Source of the DNA: Bacillota bacterium
GTDB taxonomy: Bacteria > Bacillota > Limnochordia > DUMW01
Direction: 5' to 3'
DNA: 64,000 bases
Assembly (NCBI GenBank): GCA_012839765.1
Contig: DUMW01000068.1
Coordinates: forward strand, 1-64,000
Shown: positions 1 through 7,935 of the stretch, piece by piece
Layout: every line of letters begins with the position of its first letter
How positions within the stretch are numbered: position 1 is the first letter of the stretch
The notes under the pieces: generated by a model
The model's database searches: none
What the model saw: only the letters and a program-made list of their open reading frames with translations
Told to the model about the DNA's origin: nothing
Translations under genes and position numbers: made by a program

Positions 1-534
1 CTTACGCAGGCAGGACTTCTTCCGGGGGGATGTCGAACTTCTTCAACAGACTGCTGACCGAGGGTAGCAGTTTCTGACTTCCAAATATTGGAGATGGAGC
101 TCTCCCCCACTTATGCTTGACTCACTCCGGTGGTTCCTGGGACTTGACCGGGAACCCTGGCCCTTTTCCCAAAGGCAGCTTACGAAGTCAATGGAATTTC
201 CCGATGTCCAGCTGGGCGCCCGCTGTATGTGCACAAGCCGCGATCCCTGCGGCAGCAGTTGTCACCAGAAGGGCAGGGCAAACCACCTCCCTAAGAAACT
301 TCTTGACGTAGGAAGGTCAGAGGCTTTCTGCTGTTTAGAGAAACACTCCCTTATCTCTGGCTTCAAGGGTTAGCCACCCCAAAAGGCCCCAGGACACCGA
401 AACAAGAAAACAGGAAGACTTCGGTGAGTTCTTTACCGAAGATCTGCGAAAAAAAAGCGGCGTTCCAGCATTAGCCTGCACTAGAACGCCGCACTATGGA
501 CAAGCCTACTATGCCTAGATTCTTCTAACAGCCA
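1..534. other. Left-end stretch without a supported gene
   Basis: I see no convincing gene here. On the minus strand one frame ending in TAA at positions 2-4 has a protein-like C-terminus (ending LLKKFDIPPEEVLPA), but it is broken by several stop codons between about 60 and 375, so at most it is a decayed gene remnant. The only well-supported element is the terminator at 449-492, which belongs to the gene to its right. Confidence 0.5.
449..492 (-). terminator. Intrinsic terminator of the URO-D-family gene
   Basis: Read on the minus strand, a 9-bp perfect stem (GCGGCGTTC with GAACGCCGC, arms 484-492 and 457-465) is followed directly by eight T residues (449-456). It lies about 40 bases after the stop of the gene at 535-1656 and is a textbook Rho-independent terminator. 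Confidence 0.9.
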
Positions 535-1656
535 TCAGTACTTGACCTTGCTCACACACTCATATCCATACTCCAAGTACACCATCAAGTTCTGGATGTA
601 CTGCTCTGTCGGCAGCGGATACTCCATATAGCCAGCGGTGGGCCCGAGGATAAACCGCTTAGACTGACTGCCCTCCTCCACCGCCTGACGAATCTGTTCC
701 TTCAGCTCCTCGGGCCTAGAAAGCTGCAGGGAGGCCATTTCAATATTCCCCTCCAGACCCATGGAATTACCTACAAGCTCCACGGCCTCCTTGAGGGTCA
801 CATCCCCTTGGGGCGGCGGCTCGATGGGATTCAGCACATCGACACCCATCTCCGCAAACCGCTTCAGTAGTTTGCCCACCCGGCCGTGGCAGTGCACCCA
901 GACGTAACCTCCGGCATCATGGATCAAATCGCACAGGGGTTTATCAACCTCGAAGACGAACTCTTCAAATTCATCCATCCGCACCAGCGGCGGGATAATC
1001 AACTCCGGGCCCACCCACGAGAAGATGGGTCTAATCCCCGTATCCAGTACAGCCTTCACATGGTCCCTAATCCGCTTGGCATAGGTGTAGACTGCTTCCT
1101 TGATCAGGTCGCGATCATCAATGCACATGAGGGCAAACCGTTCGGAACCAATTTTTCGACAGACGGCATAGGCCGCATGATCTAGACCGAACATCACCAA
1201 ACCCTTGTCTCCCACCTTCTCCACGGCGCGGTAGTAAAGATCTGTGTCGATGGGATAGGGCTTATAGGGAACGCTGAGGAGGGCCTTCAGGTCCTCAGGC
1301 TCCTTGATCATGTGCTCCATGTCGTAACCCGGCGACCCGATGGTGCTGTACCGAAAGATGGAGCGCAGTGTGCGGTCACCAATTTGGTAGTATGTATACC
1401 GGTCCACCCACTCGGTGCCCTCGAGGGGCTTGTCCTCCCACCAAATCTTGCACTGGGGGTCGGAACCAAAGAACACATTTAGTGGGCTATAGATCTCCTC
1501 CATAATATCCGTGAGTTCCAGGGCCCGTTCATACACCGGCCTGTAGGCCGGGGCCATCATACTCTGTCCGATGGATAACCCCCACAGCTTGAAGGCTGGC
1601 CGGTCCACGTCCTCTCCCCGGAAAATCCGCCAGAGTCTTTCCTTACTGGTCATCAT
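535..1656 (-). CDS. URO-D superfamily protein (uroporphyrinogen decarboxylase-like, possible methyltransferase)
   Basis: A 373-residue soluble protein of the uroporphyrinogen decarboxylase fold. The family includes true UroD and corrinoid-linked methyltransferases such as MtaA and CmuA. Visible family features are a start typical of the sugar-cluster branch (MTSKERLWRIFRGEDVDRP) and a central WVHCHGR segment followed by MGVDVLNPIEPPPQGD. There is no haem-biosynthesis gene nearby. The setting beside an AraC regulator, sugar-binding proteins and glycan-acting proteins suggests a catabolic or methyl-transfer role rather than haem synthesis; that is inference. The start is the ATG pair at 1656/1653, nine bases after GGGGAGAGG; the open frame extends further upstream but that part does not resemble the family. 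It ends in a strong terminator, so it is probably transcribed alone from the tandem-motif region upstream. Confidence 0.8.
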   Translation of the reverse strand: MMTSKERLWRIFRGEDVDRPAFKLWGLSIGQSMMAPAYRPVYERALELTDIMEEIYSPLNVFFGSDPQCKIWWEDKPLEGTEWVDRYTYYQIGDRTLRSIFRYSTIGSPGYDMEHMIKEPEDLKALLSVPYKPYPIDTDLYYRAVEKVGDKGLVMFGLDHAAYAVCRKIGSERFALMCIDDRDLIKEAVYTYAKRIRDHVKAVLDTGIRPIFSWVGPELIIPPLVRMDEFEEFVFEVDKPLCDLIHDAGGYVWVHCHGRVGKLLKRFAEMGVDVLNPIEPPPQGDVTLKEAVELVGNSMGLEGNIEMASLQLSRPEELKEQIRQAVEEGSQSKRFILGPTAGYMEYPLPTEQYIQNLMVYLEYGYECVSKVKY

Positions 1657-2150
1657 AGCAGTTTCCTCTCCCCTAGGCTTTGTTAAAGTCAAACTCCAGA
1701 GAATACAACATACCATGCATAGCATAGCGAAGGCGTGCCGCCCCCACTTGCCGTTTAGTGACATTCCACCCGCATATTCTTGCCCAGTTGTGACGCCACT
1801 TCCGACAGGATGCAATCACCGGAGGAGATCGAAGGGTAGCAATAAAGAAGTCCAGGTGCAAGATCTCTAATTAAACCCTGCGGAAATCCCCGGGCACTCC
1901 TCGTCCCTATGCAAAAAACACCCACAGGAGGCAGCAAGCCCTGCTTTTCCCTTGGGGGAGAAGTCGGCCCAAGGACGTACGAAAAGCGTAACCAAGAATT
2001 GTAGCCAACACCACTGAGGCATGGTTGTCCGTTCCACCCGAGGTGGCTCGAATCTCAGGCCGATCAACAGTATGGTACGGCATCTCTTCGGCACCAGGAG
2101 TAGGCCTTGAGGAAGGCCGCTCACTACCTCCGACGAGCCTACATCTTCGC
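1657..2150. other. Intergenic region between the AraC gene and the URO-D gene
   Basis: Holds the 3' flank of the AraC regulator and the upstream region of the URO-D gene. Besides the tandem motif at 1758-1794 I see only a small perfect hairpin (GGCCTT with AAGGCC, loop GAGG, 2103-2118) without a T tract, just after the AraC stop. No gene is supported. Confidence 0.5.
1758..1794. promoter_or_regulatory. Candidate tandem operator (copy 1 of 5)
   Basis: On the plus strand GTGAC occurs at 1758 and again at 1790 (start-to-start 32), with CTTGCCC between them. The same arrangement (GTGAC, a TTTTGCCC-like box, GTGAY) recurs upstream of other genes of this cluster. The second repeat lies 134 bases before the URO-D gene start. 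The direct-repeat geometry would suit an AraC-family protein such as the one encoded at 2151-3056; this link is inference. Confidence 0.4.
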
Positions 2151-3056
2151 CTACTCCTCCTGATCCGGCGGCCAGGCACTGAGCACCTCGCGGCTTCGCC
2201 GGAAGCTGCGGGGGCTGATCCCTACCTTCTTAGAAAACAGACGGGAAAAGTACTGTTCCGAACTGATGCCGATCTCCTGGCAGATGTCGATGATGGACAT
2301 GTCGGTGGTGGCCAGAAGTTTTTTCGCAATACTGATCCGGTAACTGCTGATGAACTCCGAAGGAGTCTTTCCCGTGATCTCCTTGAAGATACGGCTGACA
2401 TGGCTGCGGTTCAGCTGGAGGTACTCACTTAGTTCGGCCACCGAAAGCTCCGGGTGATGGTAATTGGCCCGAATGTAGCTGACCGCGCGGTTCACATGCC
2501 AGTTCGTCAGGTCAGTAATGTTGTGGGAGTGGGAAATCATGCGCGAAAGATAGATAATGAGGCGCCAAAAGTTCAGGCGAAGCAACAGCTCCTGTCCGAG
2601 AGGATCGTCCAGAGTCCCGTTCAGCTCCTCAATCAGCTCCCGGAGGGTTGCACCCAGATATCCGGTATCGCGACCTGTCACCCAGGTATCCCCTCCCCGG
2701 AAGGGCCAGGCAGACGGGTTCAGATACTGTACCACATCTAGCGTAGACCCGACCACCCTTTCACTGGGTTGGAAGAAGAACTCGCAGTTAATGACGCGGC
2801 AGTTCTTGCTCACGCTGAGGATGCCGTGCGGTATCTCGGTGTTGATCACCACAAATTCCCTCGTCTGCAGGTGCACAGCCTCCCCTTCCACCTCCACGCT
2901 CATCTCACCGTGCTCCACGTACATCACTTCAATGGCACTGTGGGTGTGACTGCTAAACCGATAGTCTGGTGGAAAGGTGCGGCGGTAGTAGTACTCAATC
3001 ACGGGAACGTAAGGCTGCTTCCAGAGTTCCTTTCTGTACAAATCGCACAGGATCAC
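2151..3056 (-). CDS. AraC-family transcriptional regulator with N-terminal cupin
   Basis: A 301-residue regulator, the usual length. The N-terminal half is a sugar-sensing cupin (around residues 35-90, with HTHSAIEVMYVEHGEM and a PHGI segment). The C-terminal ~100 residues are the double helix-turn-helix of AraC/XylS proteins (SVAELSEYLQLNRSHVSRIF, then ICQEIGISSEQYFSRLFSK and a PRSFR end). Such proteins bind paired direct half-sites and activate sugar genes on ligand binding. Translation starts at GTG 3056 behind GGGAGGG. It is the only regulator in the left cluster, all of whose genes run the same way, so it is the natural candidate to bind the tandem motif found upstream of those genes (inference). 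Confidence 0.9.
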   Translation of the reverse strand: MILCDLYRKELWKQPYVPVIEYYYRRTFPPDYRFSSHTHSAIEVMYVEHGEMSVEVEGEAVHLQTREFVVINTEIPHGILSVSKNCRVINCEFFFQPSERVVGSTLDVVQYLNPSAWPFRGGDTWVTGRDTGYLGATLRELIEELNGTLDDPLGQELLLRLNFWRLIIYLSRMISHSHNITDLTNWHVNRAVSYIRANYHHPELSVAELSEYLQLNRSHVSRIFKEITGKTPSEFISSYRISIAKKLLATTDMSIIDICQEIGISSEQYFSRLFSKKVGISPRSFRRSREVLSAWPPDQEE

Positions 3057-3564
3057 CGGAGTTCCCTCCCCTTTTCTTCGTACCCCGTTTCGATCAGTTG
3101 CCTAGTATTCGACCATGTTCCCGCCACAAGGAATTGCAATACACTGGGTTAAATGCTAACACCGGTAAGCAAGCTACAAAACCCCTTGCAAGGAAAAACA
3201 TTGTTACTGGAAACTTGCCGGCAAAGCTTTGCCTTCTGTGCCCAGCTCCCCAGCTGTAGATGATCTGTAGCTTCCGCAACACAGCAAAGATAGCCTCTCC
3301 AACACGACCCGAATACCACCGCGTTCTGTCCGCCTCACCCTGTACTCCTTAGGCGTTGTCCTCATCAAATATATATTTTAAATCTTCCGCAGAACAGGGA
3401 GGATTTCCTTTTCCATAACAGTCAATTTTTGCTTACCAATACTTAGCTTGGCGACCTTTCCCCAGGGTCTGGGACAACCTTTAGACTCCTACCTGCCGGC
3501 GGATAAATCCACCTTTCCTTCCCATCTGGCCTAGTCAGCGGCGATGACAACGATTGACCTCGGG
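3057..3564. other. Intergenic region upstream of the AraC gene
   Basis: About 500 bases between the AraC start and the stop of the next gene to the right. It should hold the AraC promoter and the 3' end of the 3565-5037 gene, but I find neither a convincing sigma-A promoter nor a strong terminator. No gene is supported. Confidence 0.4.
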
Positions 3565-5037
3565 CTAGACGTATCGGGTACCCACCAGGGACAGTCTCCC
3601 GAGGGTAAAGGGCTTTTCCTGTTCCTTCGGCAACTGCAAGCGCACATATAGCTCCCTGGCTTGCTTGAGCACTTCATAGGGAATCTTCACCGCGGCTACC
3701 TCACCGTTCACCTCCCCCTTCCAGACGGGTACGAAATAGCGACCTGTGATGGACAGCTTAAGCTGCACCTGGCCCTGACCGGCTAACTTGAGGGTAGCAT
3801 CACCGTAATCCTTCACCGGTAGCCGATACACTACGCTGCCGCCTGGACTCACCAGTTCCACCTGCCCATCATCGATCGGCTGCCCGTCCAGGCTGATTGG
3901 CTCTCCTGGGCTATTCTCCTCGGTAACAGCAGAGATATACGTTACAGGAATAGTGAAGGAATACGCAAAATCAGGGCCCTCCACCTGCAGATCAATGGAC
4001 TTGGTCTCCTTGGAGACGGTGAACGAACCTACGTAGTACCCATTGCCTTCCCAACCAACAGACCAACATTCCTTCTTGGGCATGCGGATCTTTTCATGCC
4101 GGTAATAACTATCTTCTTCGAACACAACCACTTGCTGCGTAGTCCGGCCGGTGATCCTCACACCAGGCACATGTTCACCCCGGAAGCGGATACGCACAGG
4201 CAGGACAACCCGACGTTCTGGACGATCGGTGACCACAGTAAAGCTAGCAAAGACGGGCTCCACTTCCACCTCCGGAATCGACACGATCTGCCCAAAACGT
4301 TCGGCAATCTTAAGATAACGCTCCTTGGGTTGGATACTGTGGGTCCATGCGTTGACGGCCCGCTGTAGGGTAAAGCCTGGCCATCCCTTCGCCCCGCCTC
4401 GGCGGTGCTGCAAAGCTTCCTCATCGCTCATAAAAGGTTCAAACAACCCAGGCTCCCTGCGCAACATCTCCTCCAGGAAAGTATCCAGGAAGTCGGCGTG
4501 GGGAAACCCGTCGAGGGGCAACTCCGTGACAACCTTCTGCCCCGTATGGAAGAAAAGCATTTCATATGTATGCTGGGCTTCATGCTCCAAGACCATTGTT
4601 ATCCCCGGATCCCTTTTCTGAAAGCGGGATACCGAAAAAGACATAAAGGGTGTCGTATCTGGTCCTAAGAGGGCACCTCCACCGTACATCTGTTTAGCGT
4701 CATCTATATTCTTCCACGCCCACATAGACCATACCAAATCATAGCTGCTGGGGTTAAGCCCGGTCTTCTGCAACTGTTGCCAGGTGTCGTGGGCCGACAT
4801 CCAAAACCGATGCTTCTCAATTTCCCAGATGTCCTGCCGGGCGAGGGGGGTGTCCATCAACACAAAGTGATAGTCTTCACACATTTTTTCACCGGCAACC
4901 ATCGCTAGCCAGTCCCGGTATTCTACTAGCTTCTCGGCAACCAAGTACTCCTGTTCCTCGTCAAACTTTTCCGTGAAAGTGTGTGTAAATAAGGGAATCA
5001 TCACATCGAGCTTAAGGCGCTTCTTCTCCGCATCCAA
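3565..5037 (-). CDS. Putative zinc hydrolase of an HExxH family, no signal peptide (paralogue 1)
   Basis: A 490-residue protein of a family I do not recognise, with three more members in this window. The signature is HEAQH at residues 152-156 inside LEHEAQHTYE, a conserved PHAD (His180) about 25 residues later and a conserved EPG (Glu195). HExxH is the classic zinc-binding and catalytic motif of zincin metallopeptidases; the His and Glu downstream are candidates for the third ligand. The C-terminal half (about 230-490) looks all-beta. Unlike two paralogues it has no signal peptide and no discoidin domain, so it appears cytoplasmic. The start is TTG 5037, seven bases after GAGGTGA, with an in-frame stop just upstream, so no longer N-terminus is possible. 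Zinc enzyme is inferred from the motif; peptidase or glycan substrate is unknown. Confidence 0.7.
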   Translation of the reverse strand: MDAEKKRLKLDVMIPLFTHTFTEKFDEEQEYLVAEKLVEYRDWLAMVAGEKMCEDYHFVLMDTPLARQDIWEIEKHRFWMSAHDTWQQLQKTGLNPSSYDLVWSMWAWKNIDDAKQMYGGGALLGPDTTPFMSFSVSRFQKRDPGITMVLEHEAQHTYEMLFFHTGQKVVTELPLDGFPHADFLDTFLEEMLRREPGLFEPFMSDEEALQHRRGGAKGWPGFTLQRAVNAWTHSIQPKERYLKIAERFGQIVSIPEVEVEPVFASFTVVTDRPERRVVLPVRIRFRGEHVPGVRITGRTTQQVVVFEEDSYYRHEKIRMPKKECWSVGWEGNGYYVGSFTVSKETKSIDLQVEGPDFAYSFTIPVTYISAVTEENSPGEPISLDGQPIDDGQVELVSPGGSVVYRLPVKDYGDATLKLAGQGQVQLKLSITGRYFVPVWKGEVNGEVAAVKIPYEVLKQARELYVRLQLPKEQEKPFTLGRLSLVGTRYV

Positions 5038-5464
5038 TGCTAGTCACCTCGTAACAAAAACTATGAATACTGACTACTTCGTATAGTTCTTTGAATTCTG
5101 GCTGGGACTTACTCGACAGCTAGGAACGAAAAAGACAGACACAACCCGAAGGGGCTAAGACCACCCGCCGGAAAGAACGCTCCCGCAGCCACCGGTACGG
5201 GCCTTCTACTCCCTTTACAGCCCTGCGCTGACAACCTCTTCTCCCAGACCCGTAGACCACCTTCGGAGTTCCTCTGCATCCGACGTATCCAAAAGCAACA
5301 TCCATAAGCGGCCTTCTTTATTCTGCTGTAAGTATAGCACTTTGGCAGTAGCCCAACTTGTACAATTGTTGCGCGATACAACATGTCCCTTAACTTGCGG
5401 TGATGGAGAAAGTCGAAAACAGCAGGTGGTCTGTCAACGCTCATCGTCGCGCATCAAGAACTCG

Positions 5465-5486
5465 GTGTGATGTATCATCACCACAC
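5465..5486. promoter_or_regulatory. Dyad with GTGTGATG half-sites
   Basis: GTGTGATG, TAT, CATCAC, then C and ACAC form an almost perfect inverted repeat about 430 bases before the start of paralogue 1. The half-site GTGTGAYG is the same core as in the tandem motif upstream of neighbouring genes, but here it is arranged head to head. An operator is plausible; I have no direct evidence. Confidence 0.35.
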
Positions 5487-5586
5487 ACTCGATTAAGCTA
5501 AGTCAGCTCCCATCTGGTAGACCGACCCGGGCGTATACCACCAGGACAGTCTCCACCTCCCGGGGTATGTTACCTTCTAGGCCAGG

Positions 5587-5631
5587 AAAAAGCCAAAGCT
5601 CCGCCAGCGGTGAAGACTAGCGGAGCTTGGC
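5587..5631 (-). terminator. Intrinsic terminator of the sugar-binding protein gene
   Basis: On the minus strand GCCAAGCTCCGC pairs with GCGGAGCTTTGGC (one bulged base) across a loop of about 18 bases and is followed by a short T run. It lies about 30 bases after the stop of the gene at 5664. Confidence 0.8.
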
Positions 5632-5663
5632 AGGTGGTTCCAGGATGGAGGGTATCAGCTACC

Positions 5664-6932
5664 TTACTTATTCCTGAATTGCTGGTCTAGGATCGTCTGC
5701 GCCCGTTCCACCGCAGACCGCATCGCCTGGTCAGCAGACTTCTGCCCGGTAAAGGCTTGCCACAGCTCATCGTTAAAGATCGGCTGAATGTTATTGGTCC
5801 AGATGGGGTTGCGGACAAAATAGTGGACAGTGTTCGCATACTGAATGGCCTCCAGGAACGGCCGCTTCAGCGGATCATTCCAAAGATCGAACTCAGAGGC
5901 CACGCTGGGCAATGCCGGCAACGCCCAGTCCATCTCCACCATCAAGCCATGACCGATGGGCCCAGACAAGTATTCCAGCAACATCACTGCTTCCTCGGGG
6001 TGCTTGGTCCCGGACCACACTACCCAACCGGAGCTGTGCAGCACTGTCTGCAGTTCCTTGCCTTCGGGATGTGGAGGAATCACACCACCCAACCGCAACT
6101 TCGGGTTCTGAGACAGGTAACCTGCCACCGCCCAATGCCCGTTATCCTGCATGGCCACGTGTCCCGTATGGAGGCCTGTACTGGAAGCCAGCTCACCGGA
6201 GTATGGCACCACATGATACCGTACCCGTAGGTCAGCCAACCACTGGACTGCATCAATGGTCTCAGGACGATCCGCATAACCCGCCACATATCTTCCGTCC
6301 GGCGAGAGCAAATCGCCACCATTGGACCAGACGTAACCGGCAGTACCGTAGGTCTCGTCACTGAACTGGAAGGCGAACTTCTTCTGTTCCACATCGGTCA
6401 GCTTAAGACAGATCTGCACAAACTCATCCCAGGTCCAATCGCCGGTGGGATAGGGCAGACCCGCCGTGTCGAAGCAATCCATATTGTACATAATGATCCG
6501 CGGCGTGAAGCTGTGGGGCAGGCCATAGACGCTATTGTCCACCATGCCAGCATAGGGCATGACCTGAGGGAAGTAATCATCCACGGAAAGCCGATCGCTC
6601 TTTTCCAGGAAGGGGCTGATGTCCTCCAGAAAGCCCTCATTTACCAGCATAGGGAAATCCCACCACATAAAGACATCAGGGGCGCTGTTGGTCATCAGGC
6701 CGATGACCAGCTTGTCAAAATAGTCGCCAGTACCATACTGGACTTCCACTTCGATGTTCGGATGATCCTCCATGAACTTCTGAACAATGATCGGTACAGG
6801 GTTACCATCGGGTCCGTCCCAATGACTGAGGACAAGCTTAATCTTCTCCTCTGCACTGGCCACAGCAGCGAACAGGAATGGGATTAGAAGCAAACCCACC
6901 ACCACTAGACAGACAACTCTTGTTTTTCGCAT
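5664..6932 (-). CDS. ABC transporter sugar-binding protein, family 1 (periplasmic type)
   Basis: A 422-residue extracytoplasmic solute-binding protein of the family that feeds oligosaccharides to ABC importers. Residues 1-27 form a signal peptide ending in an AxA site (AAVASA-EEK); the mature part starts with KIKLVLSHWDG and has the usual APDVFMWWDFP hinge-region segment. The signal has no lipobox cysteine at its end, unlike typical Gram-positive binding proteins, which suggests a periplasmic protein. No permease or ATPase gene is nearby. It is a paralogue of the protein at 15476-16729 (shared FDKL, WWDFP, HSSGWVV and EYLSGPIG segments). ATG 6932 is chosen because AAAGGAA lies nine bases upstream. 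A copy of the tandem motif lies about 600 bases upstream. Confidence 0.9.
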   Translation of the reverse strand: MRKTRVVCLVVVGLLLIPFLFAAVASAEEKIKLVLSHWDGPDGNPVPIIVQKFMEDHPNIEVEVQYGTGDYFDKLVIGLMTNSAPDVFMWWDFPMLVNEGFLEDISPFLEKSDRLSVDDYFPQVMPYAGMVDNSVYGLPHSFTPRIIMYNMDCFDTAGLPYPTGDWTWDEFVQICLKLTDVEQKKFAFQFSDETYGTAGYVWSNGGDLLSPDGRYVAGYADRPETIDAVQWLADLRVRYHVVPYSGELASSTGLHTGHVAMQDNGHWAVAGYLSQNPKLRLGGVIPPHPEGKELQTVLHSSGWVVWSGTKHPEEAVMLLEYLSGPIGHGLMVEMDWALPALPSVASEFDLWNDPLKRPFLEAIQYANTVHYFVRNPIWTNNIQPIFNDELWQAFTGQKSADQAMRSAVERAQTILDQQFRNK

Positions 6933-7935
6933 CTGCTGCACTTCCTTTCTTTCCTGCTTGTATGTAGATTATTCTTATTTAGGTGACAGCTTAAACTTTA
7001 GGCTCACAGTCTTCACTCCCACCCCAAAAGCCCCTGCATCAGAACGAAGGGGGCGATCTTCTACCACTCCTCACAAAACTGTCTAGTTCCAGAAGGGACG
7101 AACCGTACACACGATCACGTACCCTGGAAATAGGCTTGCACCAAAAGACACATCATCGGGCTGGCTTCGCCTGAAGACAACGACAACCAACGCAAACGGC
7201 CTGCTAAAGCTCAACGTGCTCTGCCCCTGCCCAGTTCCATCGCCGCTTGGCATAATCCCCAGCAAAACGCGGCACTCCTCTTTACTCCATCGTTCTCTTA
7301 CTGAGACACAGGGCTGGATTCCTCCAGCCCCATGCCGACTACACTCTTTCAGGATGCGTCGCCCTGCTGCAGGGCCATCGCCCCAACATCTGCCTTACGG
7401 GCGGACGCAAGCGTGGAGGTGCGCGGATCACTTCAGAAAACTAGTTTTCAGGATACTACTTCCTTTATTTTTACTATAACACGCCGTTCAAAAGCTTACT
7501 TGCAGTATTGTTGCATAGCGATTTACAGTCTTTTACCGCGTGTGACGCTTTTAGGCGGGCACCCGGATCGAGAAAAAAAGCCTCGGACAGTCTGCACTCT
7601 ATCCGCGCAAAGGCGGCTTGTGTTCCCATGGGGCCCAGGTGAAGGTAACGGTGTAACGGGAGGATAGGACGTACACGGTCAAGGGCTTCCCTCCAGAGGC
7701 AAACCGAGACTCACCAATATTGAACCCGCTTTCCACCTACTTAGGGAAGGGCTCGTGAACCATGCACCGGCAAAGTCTATCCACCGCTGCTAATGGCGGC
7801 AACTTACACCTGACCTTTTCCATGTATACGAAATCGAAGCCCGACCAAAAACAGCGGGAGCTCTTTAAGGTAAGGGCGGTGCCACCGAGGACTCCCCGAT
7901 GGCACCGTGGAGGTATGAGCTGTATGGGGTCAACC
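6933..7935. other. Long intergenic region (about 1 kb)
   Basis: Lies between the sugar-binding protein start and the stop of paralogue 2. It contains a perfect 8-bp hairpin (GGGCTGGA with TCCAGCCC, 7311-7330), a 14-bp perfect palindrome GAAAACTAGTTTTC at 7436-7449, a copy of the tandem motif at 7510-7546 and a weak hairpin at 7877-7907 after paralogue 2. I find no gene and no clear promoter hexamers; the length is unusual for an untranslated leader. Confidence 0.5.
7510..7546. promoter_or_regulatory. Candidate tandem operator (copy 2 of 5, degenerate)
   Basis: GTCTTTTACC followed by GCGTGTGACG gives the second repeat, GTGAC at 7542. The first repeat position, 32 bases earlier, holds only GTTGC, so this copy is degenerate on one side. 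It lies 601 bases before the sugar-binding protein gene, farther than the other copies. Confidence 0.3.

Larger units (their letters stand above)
5038..5663. other. Intergenic region between paralogue 1 and a sugar-binding protein gene
   Basis: Holds the upstream region of the 3565-5037 gene, a dyad at 5465-5486 and the terminator of the gene to the right at 5587-5631. Short open frames here have no family-like features. Confidence 0.5.

Noticed and set aside
2-375. Minus-strand protein-like frame ending LLKKFDIPPEEVLPA
   Set aside because: It contains several stop codons in about 120 codons, close to what chance would give, and I could not match it to a family. It may be a decayed gene but is not supportable.
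7311-7330. Perfect 8-bp hairpin as a terminator
   Set aside because: It lies far from any gene end and has no T tract in either direction.
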